A stretch of 64,000 nucleotides of DNA from Girardinichthys multiradiatus (Eukaryota; Chordata; Actinopteri; Cyprinodontiformes; Goodeidae): NCBI RefSeq assembly GCF_021462225.1, contig NC_061816.1:26707049-26771048 (forward strand), in the 5' to 3' direction. The notes under the pieces are model-generated. The model did not search any database. It had not been told where the DNA came from and saw only the letters and a program-made list of their open reading frames with translations. Numbering within the stretch: the stretch's first letter is position 1; the number at the start of each line of letters is the position of its first letter. Below, one piece after another: positions 44,001 to 55,802 of this stretch. The position numbers and the translations under genes are program-made.

Positions 44001-44611
44001 CTCTCGGTGGCCGCCTGTTGGCCATCGCAGCACCAAGATTCCTCCTCCTGCGGGGCATCCCAGCTCCCCTCTCCTCCGGAGCCCGCGCAGGGCCCCCCGC
44101 TGCCTGGACAACATCCCTCCTCTGCTCCTGATCAGCTGAAAACACCAGATCGCTCACATAAAAGTGTCATTACAACGATGATGGATTTCACAAGAAATGA
44201 GCGGGGTTTAACACGTATGTACATTAAAAGGACGTCAAAGCATAATTCATTATATACAACAAAACAGATATGAGCATCCTCTGCAGATTTCTTCAGCAAT
44301 GGGTTTAAAAGGCCCACGTGGGCCTCCGTAGTTTGGACAGCTGTCAGCTGCCGTAGTCTGACAGCAAACAGTGAAACCAGTAGCTTTCATTAATACGGGC
44401 TTAATAATACTTTGTATATTTACAGGAAACAGAGGCCTGTATCATAAGGTTAATGTGTAAAACTAAGAACTTCACTCGTAAATGTTAATGTACTTCCTAG
44501 CATTAGCCTTTAAGCTAACCTACCGTCCCGCGTTTTCCTCTGCACCTTTAGCGCAAACACAATGAGGAAAATAAGGACCGCTGCAGCTAGAATATACAAC
44601 ACGACATCCAT
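41070..44611 (-). CDS. ddrgk1: DDRGK1 (UFBP1), UFMylation adaptor, complete
   Basis: Eight exons total 882 nt (293 residues plus stop; human 314): 44611-44524, 44135-43992, 43775-43657, 42679-42578, 42500-42378, 42290-42252, 42172-42067 and 41230-41070. All are GT-AG. The N-terminus is a single membrane anchor ([20 protein letters not shown], about residues 4-23). A basic/disordered stretch and a long Glu/Lys/Arg coiled coil (about 110-195) follow, then the C-terminal winged-helix PCI-like domain with the eponymous DDRGK. DDRGK1 sits on the ER membrane, partners UFL1 and supports UFM1 conjugation during ER stress and ribosome-linked ER-phagy. It is somewhat shorter than human in the disordered part. 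No lesion is seen. Confidence 0.96.
42842..43560 (+). mobile_element. Degenerate Tc1-like element in DDRGK1 intron 3
   Basis: Recognisable blocks in correct order include gtgcactccacaaatctgac, ggcagaaaactaacactgca, aacatggtggtggcagcatc and tcccagtcaaagtccagatc. The transposase frame is broken many times and has internal deletions. Confidence 0.8.
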
Positions 44612-45049
44612 GGTTTCATTTACACACTAGTTTCGTCTAACTCGCTGTTCAGATCATTACTACCGAGACTGCAGTTTCCGGTGGAGTACTGCTTCGTTTA
44701 AGGGGGCTGGACAACAGTGAACTGGAGCAGTAACGCCATCTGCTGGTATGGAGCTCGTATCAGCTAAACTAACGAGAGAATATGATTATGCTCTCGCAAA
44801 TTAATAAAATAACAATAAGACTAAAACATAAAAGCCTAAATTAAGGCACTATGAACACATTTTAATGAAAATATATTCGATTATATGATCATGTACTCTA
44901 AATATCACAGACTGAGAATTTTCTTGTAAAAATAATCTCTTTACTTTGTGAAATTGTCTTAAACCCCCCTCATAACTTTATATATATAAGGGACTCCTTA
45001 TAATCCAGTGTGTCACTCTTGTTATGAAATGTAAATTTTTAATTAACTT

Positions 45050-45445
45050 TGATTAATTCAGTTTATTGATATTGCACCGATTCACAACTAATGTTGTCTT
45101 AAGGTACTTTTCAAATAAACAATTTATATACAGAAATACTCAAGCCAAAGATGTAAACAGATGCAAAAGCAATTGCATTAATTTCAATTCAATCCTTTTT
45201 ATTAATCTCTCATACTGATCATACACGAAGCAACAGTGGAGAGGAGAACTCGCTTTAACAGGAAGAAACCTGGCTCAGTGTGCGTGGCCATCTGGGTGAC
45301 CGACTGGTGGATTGAGAAGACAGAGAAGACACACCATAAACACATAAGCACTGATCCAGGTGTACTTTCTATGTTAAAGAACAAGCAAAGAAGAAATGGC
45401 AGAAGTAGCTCCCTCAGTGGCTTCATCTATTGTCTTTCTCTCATG
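45050..45445. repeat. Interspersed repeat family copy B
   Basis: This is homologous to 33395-34190 by shared ordered blocks, for example aacaggaagaaacctggctc and gcactgatccaggtgtactt, with a shorter middle. Confidence 0.6.
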
Positions 45446-45739
45446 GCTTTCTGCTCACATGAAAGCTACAGTTCAGCAAACTATCAAAATCTCTGTTTTT
45501 ACAGAGGTGGTCACATTTGCTTATCATTATTTTATTAATGTATTTGATTAACAGCATTTGAAAATGAAGCCAACATTTGTTTCCTTGGAACTCTGCTTCT
45601 GTGTTTCAGATTCGTTTGCTTTGTGCTTTTGAAACACCACTCTGCATGAACAAGATGCAACCTGCTGCAGCTGCTGGGTGTCATCAGAATGGGATTTCCT
45701 GCTGTTTGCTCAACATTTTCACCGAGCAAGCAGTGGTTG

Positions 45740-46410
45740 ATTAGATTTTTCTCCCATCATGAAAACAATGTTTGGGGGTCATGTTAGTAATATCACTCGG
45801 CCTATTTCCATCTTTGTAGCACCAATCGTCTTCATCCTTCTCTCACTCCTCATTCTACTGCTGTTCTTGTTTAGTCTGGTCACTTCCCATTTAGATGATT
45901 TTAATTCTCTTCTTTTTGGCCTTCCACATAAAACCCTTCATGAATTACACCTGGTCCAAAACTGACCCTGTGTCATCACACTCAGCCCTTCAGTCACATC
46001 ACACCTGTTCTACTGCAGCTTCATCACACGTATCAACTATAAAACTCACCTTCAAAGCTGTCCACAACCTCACCCCTGCCTATCCTCTTGACCTCCTTCA
46101 CATTGCTACACCCATCCACACCCTCAGATCTTCATTCTCCATTCATATTATTTGCTACGATGGGGAGCAGGGCATTTAGTCGCTCTGCTCCCCAGCTCTG
46201 GAACTCATTCCCACCTGATCTCCATAAAAAATACACTTCCACATTTTAAATCCAAACTCAAAACTCATCTGTTTAAACTAGCTTACTCCCTCTGATCACA
46301 GCTGCACTGTCTATTTGAAATTGTATTGTATTCCTTTTTTTTTGTCTCTTATGTTTTATGGTGTAAGGTGACCATGAGTGTCAACAAAGGTGCCTATAAA
46401 TAAAATGTAT
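45740..46410 (+). mobile_element. LINE (L2/CR1-like) reverse transcriptase 3' relic
   Basis: Frame pieces include SHLDDFNSLLFGLPHKTLHELHLVQN and FKAVHNLTPAYPLDLLH, matching the C-terminal reverse-transcriptase region of L2-type LINEs. Tail sequence coding for a degenerate LWNSFPP and KTHLFKLAY type motif follows. Multiple frame changes show that it is dead. Confidence 0.8.
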
Positions 46411-46980
46411 TATTAGTATTATACTGTAGGAGTCACTTCATTGATATATATCACATTTTCAGTAGAATATTTAGTTTTTTTAGTTTGTTAAGAAGAAATA
46501 TGCACATGATCACTAAGATCAGTAATAAATGCAATTAGTAAAAAATACAAAGAAATACGAGAAAGAAATATTCTGAAAGATGACGTACAGTTGCTTTTAT
46601 TGATTCTATATAGAGGTATTAGAATATATGGATGATAAAGTTAGTTTTAATGACACAGTACACACAAGTATTGTTTACAGACATTGCATCAATGTATATT
46701 GCGAAAAGGAAAGAAAAGAATAATTATCTTTATAAATATTTTACAATCAGATCTCCTCACATATTACAAAAGACATATCTATTGAGCTGGATTTTCATAC
46801 AAATCATGTTTTAGCTTCTTTTGAATGAAATGACATTTTAAGATACACAAACTATAGTTAATATCTGTCTAGAAAAAATAATAAAAATGTGAGCAAACTT
46901 ATGTTATCTGATGTGGAGATCTGCGACAGCCTTGTATAAATAAGACAATAACTTTTCACTTCAGGATTAAATAGCAAATA

Positions 46981-47370
46981 TATTCTTCAAAATCACAATC
47001 AGAAAAAACTTTATTGCCCAGTAGTGTTTCACATGTATGAGGAATTTGCTTTGGTGGTAAGGTGCTACATAGACAAACATACAGCTCACATAAAAACATT
47101 TGGAAATATGTAGTTAAAAACAAAAAGTTGTGTAGGAATGTTATGAGGAAAAATAGAGCCCCGTGGCAAATATTAAAAATATACAATGACAACAATATAG
47201 AATTAAATGAAATAGTATTTACATGTGCTGAAATATTCCTATTTGCAAGGGGAAAGTGTTAGTGGGGGACCAGGGCCTTGTTAATGAGGCTAGCTGCAGA
47301 CGTGAAGAATCTGTTTTTGTGATCGGAGTGTCTGAAACAGTTTGTGTCCAGGGTGGGAGGGGTCAGCTGT
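46981..47370 (+). repeat. Degenerate interspersed repeat
   Basis: The opening, cagaaaaaactttattgccc and then a catgtatgaggaatttgctt block, is typical of a common teleost interspersed repeat. Its tail near 47280-47360 also fits. No coding potential is seen. Confidence 0.5.
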
Positions 47371-49924
47371 TATTTAAATCCAATTTTAACTTTACCTTCT
47401 GTATTATAATTTTATTCTGTAAAGGAAAACAAAATCCACCAAAAAACAACCATGGGACCCTAAGAAAGCTCTAACTTGCTGACCACAGGAGAAACATTCT
47501 AGCCCCTTAGCAACTCTGTTCATGATTAAACATATTTGATTATGGATGTTCAAGTTTTATATGCATGAAAAAGATCAAAATATTTTAAATCACGTGCAAA
47601 TAAGTTTGTCATTATAAAGCACTAAAGACTGCTTTAAGCGGTCACACACTGCTCTAAAGACAAACCGCTGCTACTTCAACTTCTGTGGATAATCAGGACA
47701 CAATGTCTAGTGATCAAAGCTCCACCTGCAGAGAGAAGAAAGAAGACGAGATATGAATGTTTCCAGACATATTTTATCAGTAATCAGACAGTAATATTGT
47801 GCACCCAGTCCAAAGAGCACCAGAGATTTCCTGTCCTGTTCAGAGCAACTGTAGTTGGCTTCCTTTCAGCTCTTATGTTAATGTGTTGAAGTAAACACAC
47901 TAAGATGGAAGCTCATACAACTGCAAAGAATTTTAACATCATGTCTTTTTCCTCTGCTTGTTACAGTGAAATCAATGCTTCTGTACATACTTTTGGCAAT
48001 GGATTTAATGGACATTTCATTTACTTCAGAAGCATTAGCTAACAAGCATGGAGTCCATTACAGAACAGATCAAAGTAAAGGCAGAAGGACAGATGTACAA
48101 ATATGATGAGTGGACTCTGGTACAGTTTCTGCCTTGTATAAGGACAACATGGTTCTCATGGAGCTGACGATGTTTGGCTACAAGGATTTTCAGTTAACCT
48201 CAAGGATGTTCTGAAAAACAGTCCAACAGCTCAGAATATAATACACGGAAGAACTGCAAACCAAAGCTGAGCACGTTGTCAGACAGCATCAGGGGCATTT
48301 TGTGGATCTACATAAGTCTCCAGTCACTATGTTTTTAGTAGAAGAGTCAGAGTTTGAGGACTTGAGGAAAGGAAAAACCCTAACCTCCAACCCTATCACA
48401 ATGTCACTGGTTTCTGATGTAGTCTAAAAGATCCCCAGTGCCAGGACACCATGGTTGGATCCTTGTGAGATTTGCTGTGTACGGTGTGTCAAGAATACTT
48501 CTAGGGACTTTCTGGTCCTTGTACAACCAGGCAAGAGCAGTGTCTCTGTTCTTTTCACAAAGTCAAACTTGTTCTCCGTATGTTTTAGAGTCCAGGTTAG
48601 GGTTGCCACTTGTCCCTGATGCTGGCTGTATGGACTTGCTTGCTGAATATTGGACCATTTGCACATTGCTGGACGCCACTATGCCTTTCCAACGTCATCG
48701 GCCATTTTGTACCGCAGGATAGTCTGTCCTACAAAACCCAGCAGCCACTGTGGCTGATATGACGGGGCTGTCCCAGGTCTGACGTCACAGGAAGCAATAT
48801 AGGAAGGAACATTTGAAAGAAGCTTTGCTTTTCATGCTGGAAACTGGAACAGCAACTGAAGCGCATCAATTTCTGGAGAAGAGTCCCAAGTGGATTTCAT
48901 TTATTCTCCTTCATTGGCCAACAAAAAATTCATGAACGAGGTTTCTGGAACGAGGAGGCCAGAACTTTCACTTTGCTTGGTTCTAGTCGACTGCTGATGG
49001 TCACATCATATTCTTTCCTTTTTGCCAAGGAGGACAAAAGACGCAGATTGACCGCTCTTCCTGAAGTTAACTGTGGACGCACATTAACTTTCAATGTTTT
49101 ATGACTATGCATTTCACTGAGCTACACTTTCTGGCGGGCTGCGCTCCCAAAGCTTCGTTCAACACCATATTCCCTTGTCATATTATCACTTCGGCCATAA
49201 CTGCTGGTTGATTCCATACGCACTCACTGCTGTTTTGTTTTATTTTGTTTAGTTAGATATTTTACCCCCTTTTTGTGTAGAACTTTGCATGTTTGATTAG
49301 GTGAAGATTATTAAATCGGAAGAGCGGATTGTATCAGGCTGTTGATTTAATAAATATTCACGTTGATAAAGAGAAGGCGTTTTGTGTTTATTTTGTGCAA
49401 GAGTGATTCGTCAGTCAAAATAAGGTTAAAAGTTCCCCATGTTTCGGTAGAAACGGTCGATTAAACAGTGACATTTCTGGTAATAGTTATTAATTATTAC
49501 TGAGTATTTAACGGTTGTAATTATCAAAGGCGTTGAGCCACAATTACAACACCAGAAGACATCCCTGGTCTTCGATTCATAAATGAGGATTTTGGTTAAG
49601 AAATTAATTTTGTCAAATTATGATTGTTAATTATAATTCTTGATAAATATTAATTAATCGATAATCATAATTCCAACATGGCTGTGCTTTTAATAAACTG
49701 TTTGGACATTGCTCCGGTCTGTCAAGGTTAAGAATAGCTGAAGAAAATGTACCAGTCTGTCAATTTTTCAACTCTCAGCTGGTCATTTGATATAGATAAT
49801 GACTGAAAGGAGAAGATACAAGCACCTGAAATGATTTCCTCTGTAGGGTGGTCAGACGGAGCTTTAAAGAGAGCACGCAGAGCTTCGTCATCTACTAAAG
49901 CTTGAAGCACAGATAGTGCTCTGC

Positions 49925-50115
49925 CGATCGAAAGCAGTCAGTTGAGGTGGTTAAGGCATCTAATCTGGATGCCTCTTTGGCCCTCCCCTTTGAAGGTTTT
50001 TCAGGCATCACCCACTTGGAGGAGAGCAAGAGGCAGTCCTAACATTTTCTCGGTCTACTCTGGGTTCATTCTGGGGGATCCCCAGGCGCTCCCCCAGAAT
50101 GAACCAGGCGAGTGT
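49925..50115 (+). mobile_element. LINE 3' fragment
   Basis: Short GC-richer blocks (ttgaggtggttaaggcatct, ctggatgcctctttggccct, acccacttggaggagag) resemble the 3' coding end of a fish LINE. The fragment is small and truncated at both ends. Confidence 0.6.
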
Positions 50116-50601
50116 GGCAGGTTCAGAGTATATCCAGGTTTTCCTCGAGGACCCAATCTAAACTAATCTTAAATCTATACCGTAAATTCATTTTCAGGCT
50201 GCAATCAGACTGAATTTAGAACTTTAACAAAAATGAAACTGATCAGGTGATTCCTGTTGGAATAAAACAGCAAACAGTCTGAGATAAGATTTTATGCTAT
50301 GAATGTTTAATAAATGATGGCACCTGTCTTTATACATCTTGGGGAGCTGTTGGCTTTATTCCAGTTTTATTTCCTGTGGACATGAACATAGCTCTTCACA
50401 GCAACACAAAATGAACATAAACGTCTAGGTGATCTGATTGGCTGTCTCTGTCTTTGTGCCCAACAATAACGCTTATCACCATTCCCATGTCAAAGCTTCT
50501 CTGAGGAAAGCATCCACTGAGAAGCTGTAGGGTTACAGGGAAATGTGTCTTTGCTTTAACTATATTTCATAAAACACGACTGACTTCGAAAGTCTACTTA
50601 C

Positions 50602-50775
50602 TTAAGAGATTTTAGTTCGAACTTCATACTCTTCTCAACATCCAACAGTTGTTCAACATCTGACTGAACAAGACTGTTTCCTCTCAGGTCTAGTTCTGTC
50701 AGATGAGAGGGGTTGGACTTCAGAGCTGAGACCAGTGAAGCACAGCTGATCTTTGTCAAACTGCAGTTAAACAGA
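50602..50775 (-). CDS. NLR-family LRR exon (last seen)
   Basis: This 174-nt exon is flanked by CAG and GTAAGT and encodes one ribonuclease-inhibitor-type LRR: LFNCSLTKISCASLVSALKS, then [15 protein letters not shown]. The repeat is shorter at the end than the others (DVEQLLDVEKSMKFE replaces the CGFL block), suggesting the edge of the array. A strong donor follows, so more coding sequence downstream is expected, but none is recognised at lower coordinates. Confidence 0.85.
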
Positions 50776-51184
50776 CTGAATGAAGAATAAAATGTGAGGG
50801 GAAGCCAGCTGTGATGCAGGTTAAAGCAGTTAAATTTCATACAATATTTTATTATTCATGCATATAAAGAAGCTGTTTTACATTTCTTAAAACCACTATA
50901 AAATAATTATATAACCATCATTTGTATAACATAACCATAATTTACAGTTTCTTTCCTAAATAAATTCAGTTTGTTGCTGTGACATCTTGCATTTGAGTGT
51001 TTTAATCAGAAATTAAATGCCTTATAAAAGTGCTGAATCATCAGTCAGAGTCACAAAAGAACATAAAAAGAAGTAAACGGCCTTAAAATGAAGATCATCA
51101 ATGTGGATCTGAATAATATTAGCAGTTTTGTGTCACCATAATTTCCACATAAGTTTGACTGTACATTAAATAATGGTGTCTAAC

Positions 51185-51361
51185 CTCAGTATCATTAGAC
51201 TGCAGCGTGGACTTTCTAGAAAACCACAGAGCTCCCTCACTCCAGCGTCTTTCACGTCTTCGTTCCAGCTTAAATCTAGCTCTGTCAGATGGGAGGGGTT
51301 AGACTTTAAAGCTGAGGCCAGAGCAGTAGAATTGATCTCTGATAACCTGCAGCGTTGCAAT
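51185..51361 (-). CDS. NLR-family LRR exon
   Basis: A 177-nt exon runs from TTTTTCAG to a GTTAGA donor. It encodes [20 protein letters not shown], then [10 protein letters not shown] and [18 protein letters not shown]. This is the one-repeat-per-exon layout of fish NLRC3/NLRP-like receptors, cytosolic immune sensors. Confidence 0.9.
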
Positions 51362-52937
51362 CTGAAAAAAAGAATAAAACGTGAAATGAAGCCAACAGGT
51401 TACGAGTTAAAAGTCCATCAGAACAAGGACCACAAATGCTGCTGTTTCAATAAGTACATAGATACGTTTTATAAAGCTTTATCAGCTACACAAGCAGCTC
51501 CTTTAATACAAACTCATGTTGTTCAGCAGATATATTTAAGTCTTTAAAAATTAATAACACAAGCATGTCAGGAAATCCCTTCAGGCATGTGGTCATCCAA
51601 ACTGGGCACAGCTTCAAACACAAATGAGAAGACATAAAAAAAACCTTCATTCCATAGGTGGTAAGTTTCTGAGAAACAGGAGAATTAACTGAAAATACAA
51701 CATATTGGTGAATTTCCAACCTAACAATATTCTCAGACAAAAACTGGTTCACCCCAAGGACTGAACATCCAAACTAGGCTCGGCTGCATTGTGTATGAAA
51801 CCAGATAACAACTGCATAAACACACGGCACAGCACAGAAGAGCCACCAGCTTGGGCCAAGATTCAGCAGCCCACTAGCACCTCAGGAGCAAAAGACAAAC
51901 TTTTCATGACAGTAAAGTTCAGATTGTAGACAGAGAGGACAGATGGATTAAAAGAGGGATGAAGAAAGCCCTCCTTGTCAAGAGAAGGCAATACTAAAGT
52001 AAGTGGGAAAGTTGCGGTTTTAGCTTTTGAGCATCTACAACCCTGCATTTACTCTCTTACATCTTGTTTCCATGTTCCTAAATTTGTAGTTTGATACTCA
52101 TCTCAAGCTCATCTGAACCTGAACTTCTTCAGATCTTCAAGCTACTTCCTGGTTCACTTCTTTCTCATGATAACCATGATCATCAAAATTACCCAACCCT
52201 CCAGAACCCTCCATCCCTAATTTCTCCACTGGTACTCTGTCTTTGTCAGCTGCTCTGCCTTTGGGGTCACAGATGTGAAACCCCAAACATGATAAAAGAT
52301 AACAATAAATTTGAACAAGAAGAACTAATAAGAAAAACATGATCTCAACAAGTGTACTATTAGGAAGACATGAGAATGCATTGTACTCCATAGCTGACAT
52401 AATCCTTCAACAATCACTGATTAAAAAAACAATCTGTATTAGAGATGTTTGCATTGACACCAACAGGGTTTTATTCTGAACAACTGTTTCTGAACTGGCT
52501 CTAAATTGGGAAAAATCACATAACCTTTGACCTTAAAACCACTTCCCAGCAATATTGAGATGAGACTGAATTAGCTGACTGATTTGGTTCACTAGGAAGA
52601 CCTTTGAAACATCAGAGCCTTACAAATGTCTTTAAAGATGTAAGAAAATGCTTTCTTCGTATTTAATTCCATATCTATGTTTTGAGGTTGCTGTGTATTT
52701 CAACTTGGAGAACACAGAAGAAAGTTAGAAACATTACACTGTGTGTGTAATACACACATTCAGTCCAACATGCTAAATGTGTGTGTGAGCTGCCAATGCA
52801 GCAGAGACTGCTGTGACAGAACTGCACACAGTAAAAACATTTTATTCTTATAACAAATATTTACCTTGGTCCCTTGGTCCCTAATACATTTCTATTTAAA
52901 ACAAATATTACTATTGTGGTGGCCAGGAACCAATAGC

Positions 52938-53026
52938 TTGATGATGGATGGATGGATGGATGAATGGATAGATGGATGGATGGATAAATGGATGGATAAA
53001 TGGATGGATGGATGGATCAATAATCC
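52938..53026. repeat. (GGAT)n microsatellite
   Basis: Tandem ATGG/GGAT units with interruptions are followed by ATCCATCC in the opposite sense. It lies in an intron of the NLR gene, beside a fragment of the repeat also seen at 32470-32818 (53036-53145). Confidence 0.9.
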
Positions 53027-53523
53027 ATCCATCCCACCTTCCTTCTCGGTGCAGGATCACAGGGGGGCTGGTGCCTATCTCCAGTGGTCGTTGGATGAGA
53101 GGCAGGGTACACCCTGGACAGGTCTCGAGTCCATCACAGTTACAGACAAGACAAAAAAGCATGCATGTATTTGCAATATATGTAGGTATGTGTATATGCA
53201 TGTGCATGCATATATGCTTTTTAATATTTTTTTTTTTATATTGCAGCTAAGGTTCTGCTTTCCTGCTGCTGCAACCTTAATTTCACCAGAGGGATCAGTA
53301 AAGTTTTTATCTTAAAAACTTACCTAAAATTTTTACCAAACCATTAAAGAAGAAGAAATACGTTTTATAAAGATCCTACGTGTCCTTTCAGACCAAATGT
53401 GGCATTCCCTGAGCTTTCTATAGAAATCTGCAGTGACCATCATGGAGCTATATCTGCAGTTTACTGTTAGCAACTTTCAAATCATCTTAAAGAGAGGTAA
53501 AAAACTAAAACAGGGGGTCTCAC

Positions 53524-53700
53524 CTCAGTATTTTTAGTCTGCAGTGTGGACTCTTTAGAAATCCACAGAGCTCCTCTGCCCCTGCATCTTTTATTCCTTT
53601 ATTCCAGCTTAGGTCTAGTTCTGTCAGATGGGACAGGTTGGACCTTAGAGCTTTGACCAGACAAGTACAACTGTCCTCTGACAACCTGCAATTCCGCAGT
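53524..53700 (-). CDS. NLR-family LRR exon
   Basis: A 177-nt exon between TTTTTAG and GTGAGA encodes [33 protein letters not shown] and [18 protein letters not shown]. All key LRR leucines, the Asn and the Cys are kept, so the exon looks functional. Confidence 0.92.
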
Positions 53701-54879
53701 CTAAAAAACATATCAAAATAACACAAGAGAAGACAATGTAATGTTGATTAATAAGCAAAAACATGACCACAATAATAAAAGAAAATAAAAAAGAAAATAA
53801 ATATTTTAAATCTAAAAATGACAAAAACCTGATGCACTGATGTCTAACATTTTATTCTGAAAAACCTTTTTAGAAGCAAGCAGAAAACATGTTCTTCTGA
53901 CATCTGTTGTTTCAGTAGAAACATCTGTAGTATTTTGTAGAAAAACCAAAGATCGGTAGGTTGTGACCCACTCTCTCTTCTCTTCAGATGACACTTAACA
54001 ACCACAGTCTTGTTCATTTGGAGACAGTTTACAATATTAAGATCATCACATGCAAATGAGTTGAATAATTTAAAAAGGATATAGGTATTAGGTCTAAAAG
54101 GCAGGTTTTCTTTTGAGAAATAGCTTTGCTTAGCAGTATCAGTCAAGGCAGTGTTTCCTTACTAACATTGGCTCTGAGGTGCTGATATTGTTTTTTCTGT
54201 CAGCATGGAGATATTTTTGGATTTTTTCCCCTGACGTAGGCTACAGATTCTTCACTTTGAGGTCATGAAAATACTGGTGGATACTTTAGAGGTTGATTTG
54301 CATAGTCTGAGAACAAGGTTCCTGGTCTGTTTTTATGATCAAATGTTGATTTTAAGACACATGAATGCATTGCTTTCTGGTTGTATGATTATAAATAATC
54401 AGATTAATTCAGAAATTTTGACAATATATTGATAATACATTTTTCTCAATTTCTGAATGATTTTCAACAGTTTTTGATAATTATTAGTTTTTTTTCATTT
54501 CTCTTTTACCAACTATAACTGCAGTGTTCGGATGTCATTTGCTCCAAACATGGATTACCAGCCTATGAGAAGATAGTTGGATGTCCTCTCACATTGACTG
54601 CATCCTCCAGAAGCTTGTGACAAGAATGTGAGAGCCAACAGAAACCCATTGATCCATCGCTTTGTATTGTTCCCATATGAGCCCCTTAAGTTTTTGCCAG
54701 GACTTGCACAAGCTCTGATACTGGCTCGTCCATATGAAGCTCATCCACAGGCTATGTCTTCAAAGGTAGCCCCTCTCACATGTCCTTTGTGCGTGAGCTG
54801 ATTTCCCCAGGTGGCAAACTGCTTTGGATCCAGGATTGTGTTAGCTTGGATGCTGCTTTTTGTGACCCAGGAAACTCCC

Positions 54880-55345
54880 AAAAAATAAACAGGTGGGATA
54901 ATATGTTGTTCATGAACTCCACAAACCTAGCTTTTATGGAGGAGTAGCAAGAGGAAAGACTGTGCTTAAAGAATGCTTTAAGAAGTCATGTTTGCAGATT
55001 CCCTTATGCTATTTGCAGACACAGTAAACCAAAGGTTAACTTTTTTAACTTAACTGCAAAGGCTTGTGGCGTGTAAAACTAATATTACACTTTATACTAA
55101 ACACCCAAGTTGAAACATGGTGGTGGCAGGATCATGCTGTGGGGATCCTTAGCTTTAGCATAGACAGAAAAGATGGTTAGATTATTTTGGGAAAATTGAT
55201 GGAGCTACATGTTGATATGCCCTCTAAATCTAATATGACTGAGTTTGGGAGTATTTTCAAAATGAAGAATGAGAAAGAATCTCTAGACTTGTCATTTTCC
55301 ACCTGGTAGAGACATATTTTAAAAGACTTGCAGATGTTATGTCAC
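54880..55345 (+). mobile_element. Degenerate Tc1-like element in NLR intron
   Basis: Decayed blocks such as catgaactccacaaacctag and aacatggtggtggcaggatc lie in order. No transposase frame survives. Confidence 0.7.
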
Positions 55346-55603
55346 AGGTCACAATATTCAGGGTTTCATTTGGAAAATATTGGAGAATAATGTATCATTT
55401 TCCTCCCACTTGATTATTATGAGCTACTTTGCCTTTTTCTAATACATACAATTGCAAGAAAATACACAATAGTTTGTAACTTGGCTCAATGTGAAAACAT
55501 TCTAGGGATGTTTTGCAGGAAATACAAACTATGCATATTTATGTAATGAAACTGAAATTAGATTTAAAGTATAAGTGAATGAACATGGTTTCAATGAACT
55601 AAC

Positions 55604-55777
55604 CTCAGGATTTCAAGCCTACAGTTGGAACTCCTCAGTCCAGCACACAAATGCTCCACTGCAGAACAACTTAGCTTGTTCTCAGTCAGGTCAACTTCAA
55701 TAAGATGAGAGGGGCTGGACATCAGAGCTGAGGCCACAACTTTACAATGAGTCTCTGACAGTTCACACTCAGCAAGC
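55604..55777 (-). CDS. NLR-family LRR exon (most upstream seen)
   Basis: A 174-nt exon with acceptor TCACAG and donor GTTAGT encodes LAECELSETHCKVVASALMS, SPSHLIEVDLTENKL and VEHLCAGLRSSNCRLEIL. The four LRR exons together mark the C-terminal part of an NLR gene whose FISNA/NACHT exons should lie upstream, at higher coordinates. None is seen up to 64000. A complete Tc1 element starts 25 bp upstream of this exon. Confidence 0.9.
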
Positions 55778-55802
55778 CTGTGATTGGAGAAAAAAGTGAG
55801 TA

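Larger units (their letters stand above)
44612..50601. other. Repeat-rich intergenic region without a supported gene
   Basis: Apart from the repeats listed separately, I see no exon series, RNA gene or conserved motif. Parts of 47640-49720 are AT-rich. A stretch near 49140-49680 looks like a decayed LTR-type sequence but shows no paired LTR. Confidence 0.45.

Noticed and set aside
49140..49690. Possible LTR of an endogenous retroelement
   Set aside because: No second LTR, primer-binding site or gag-pol frame was found nearby.
52938..53026. Array of short repeats resembling CRISPR or a satellite
   Set aside because: It is a simple GGAT microsatellite without spacers.
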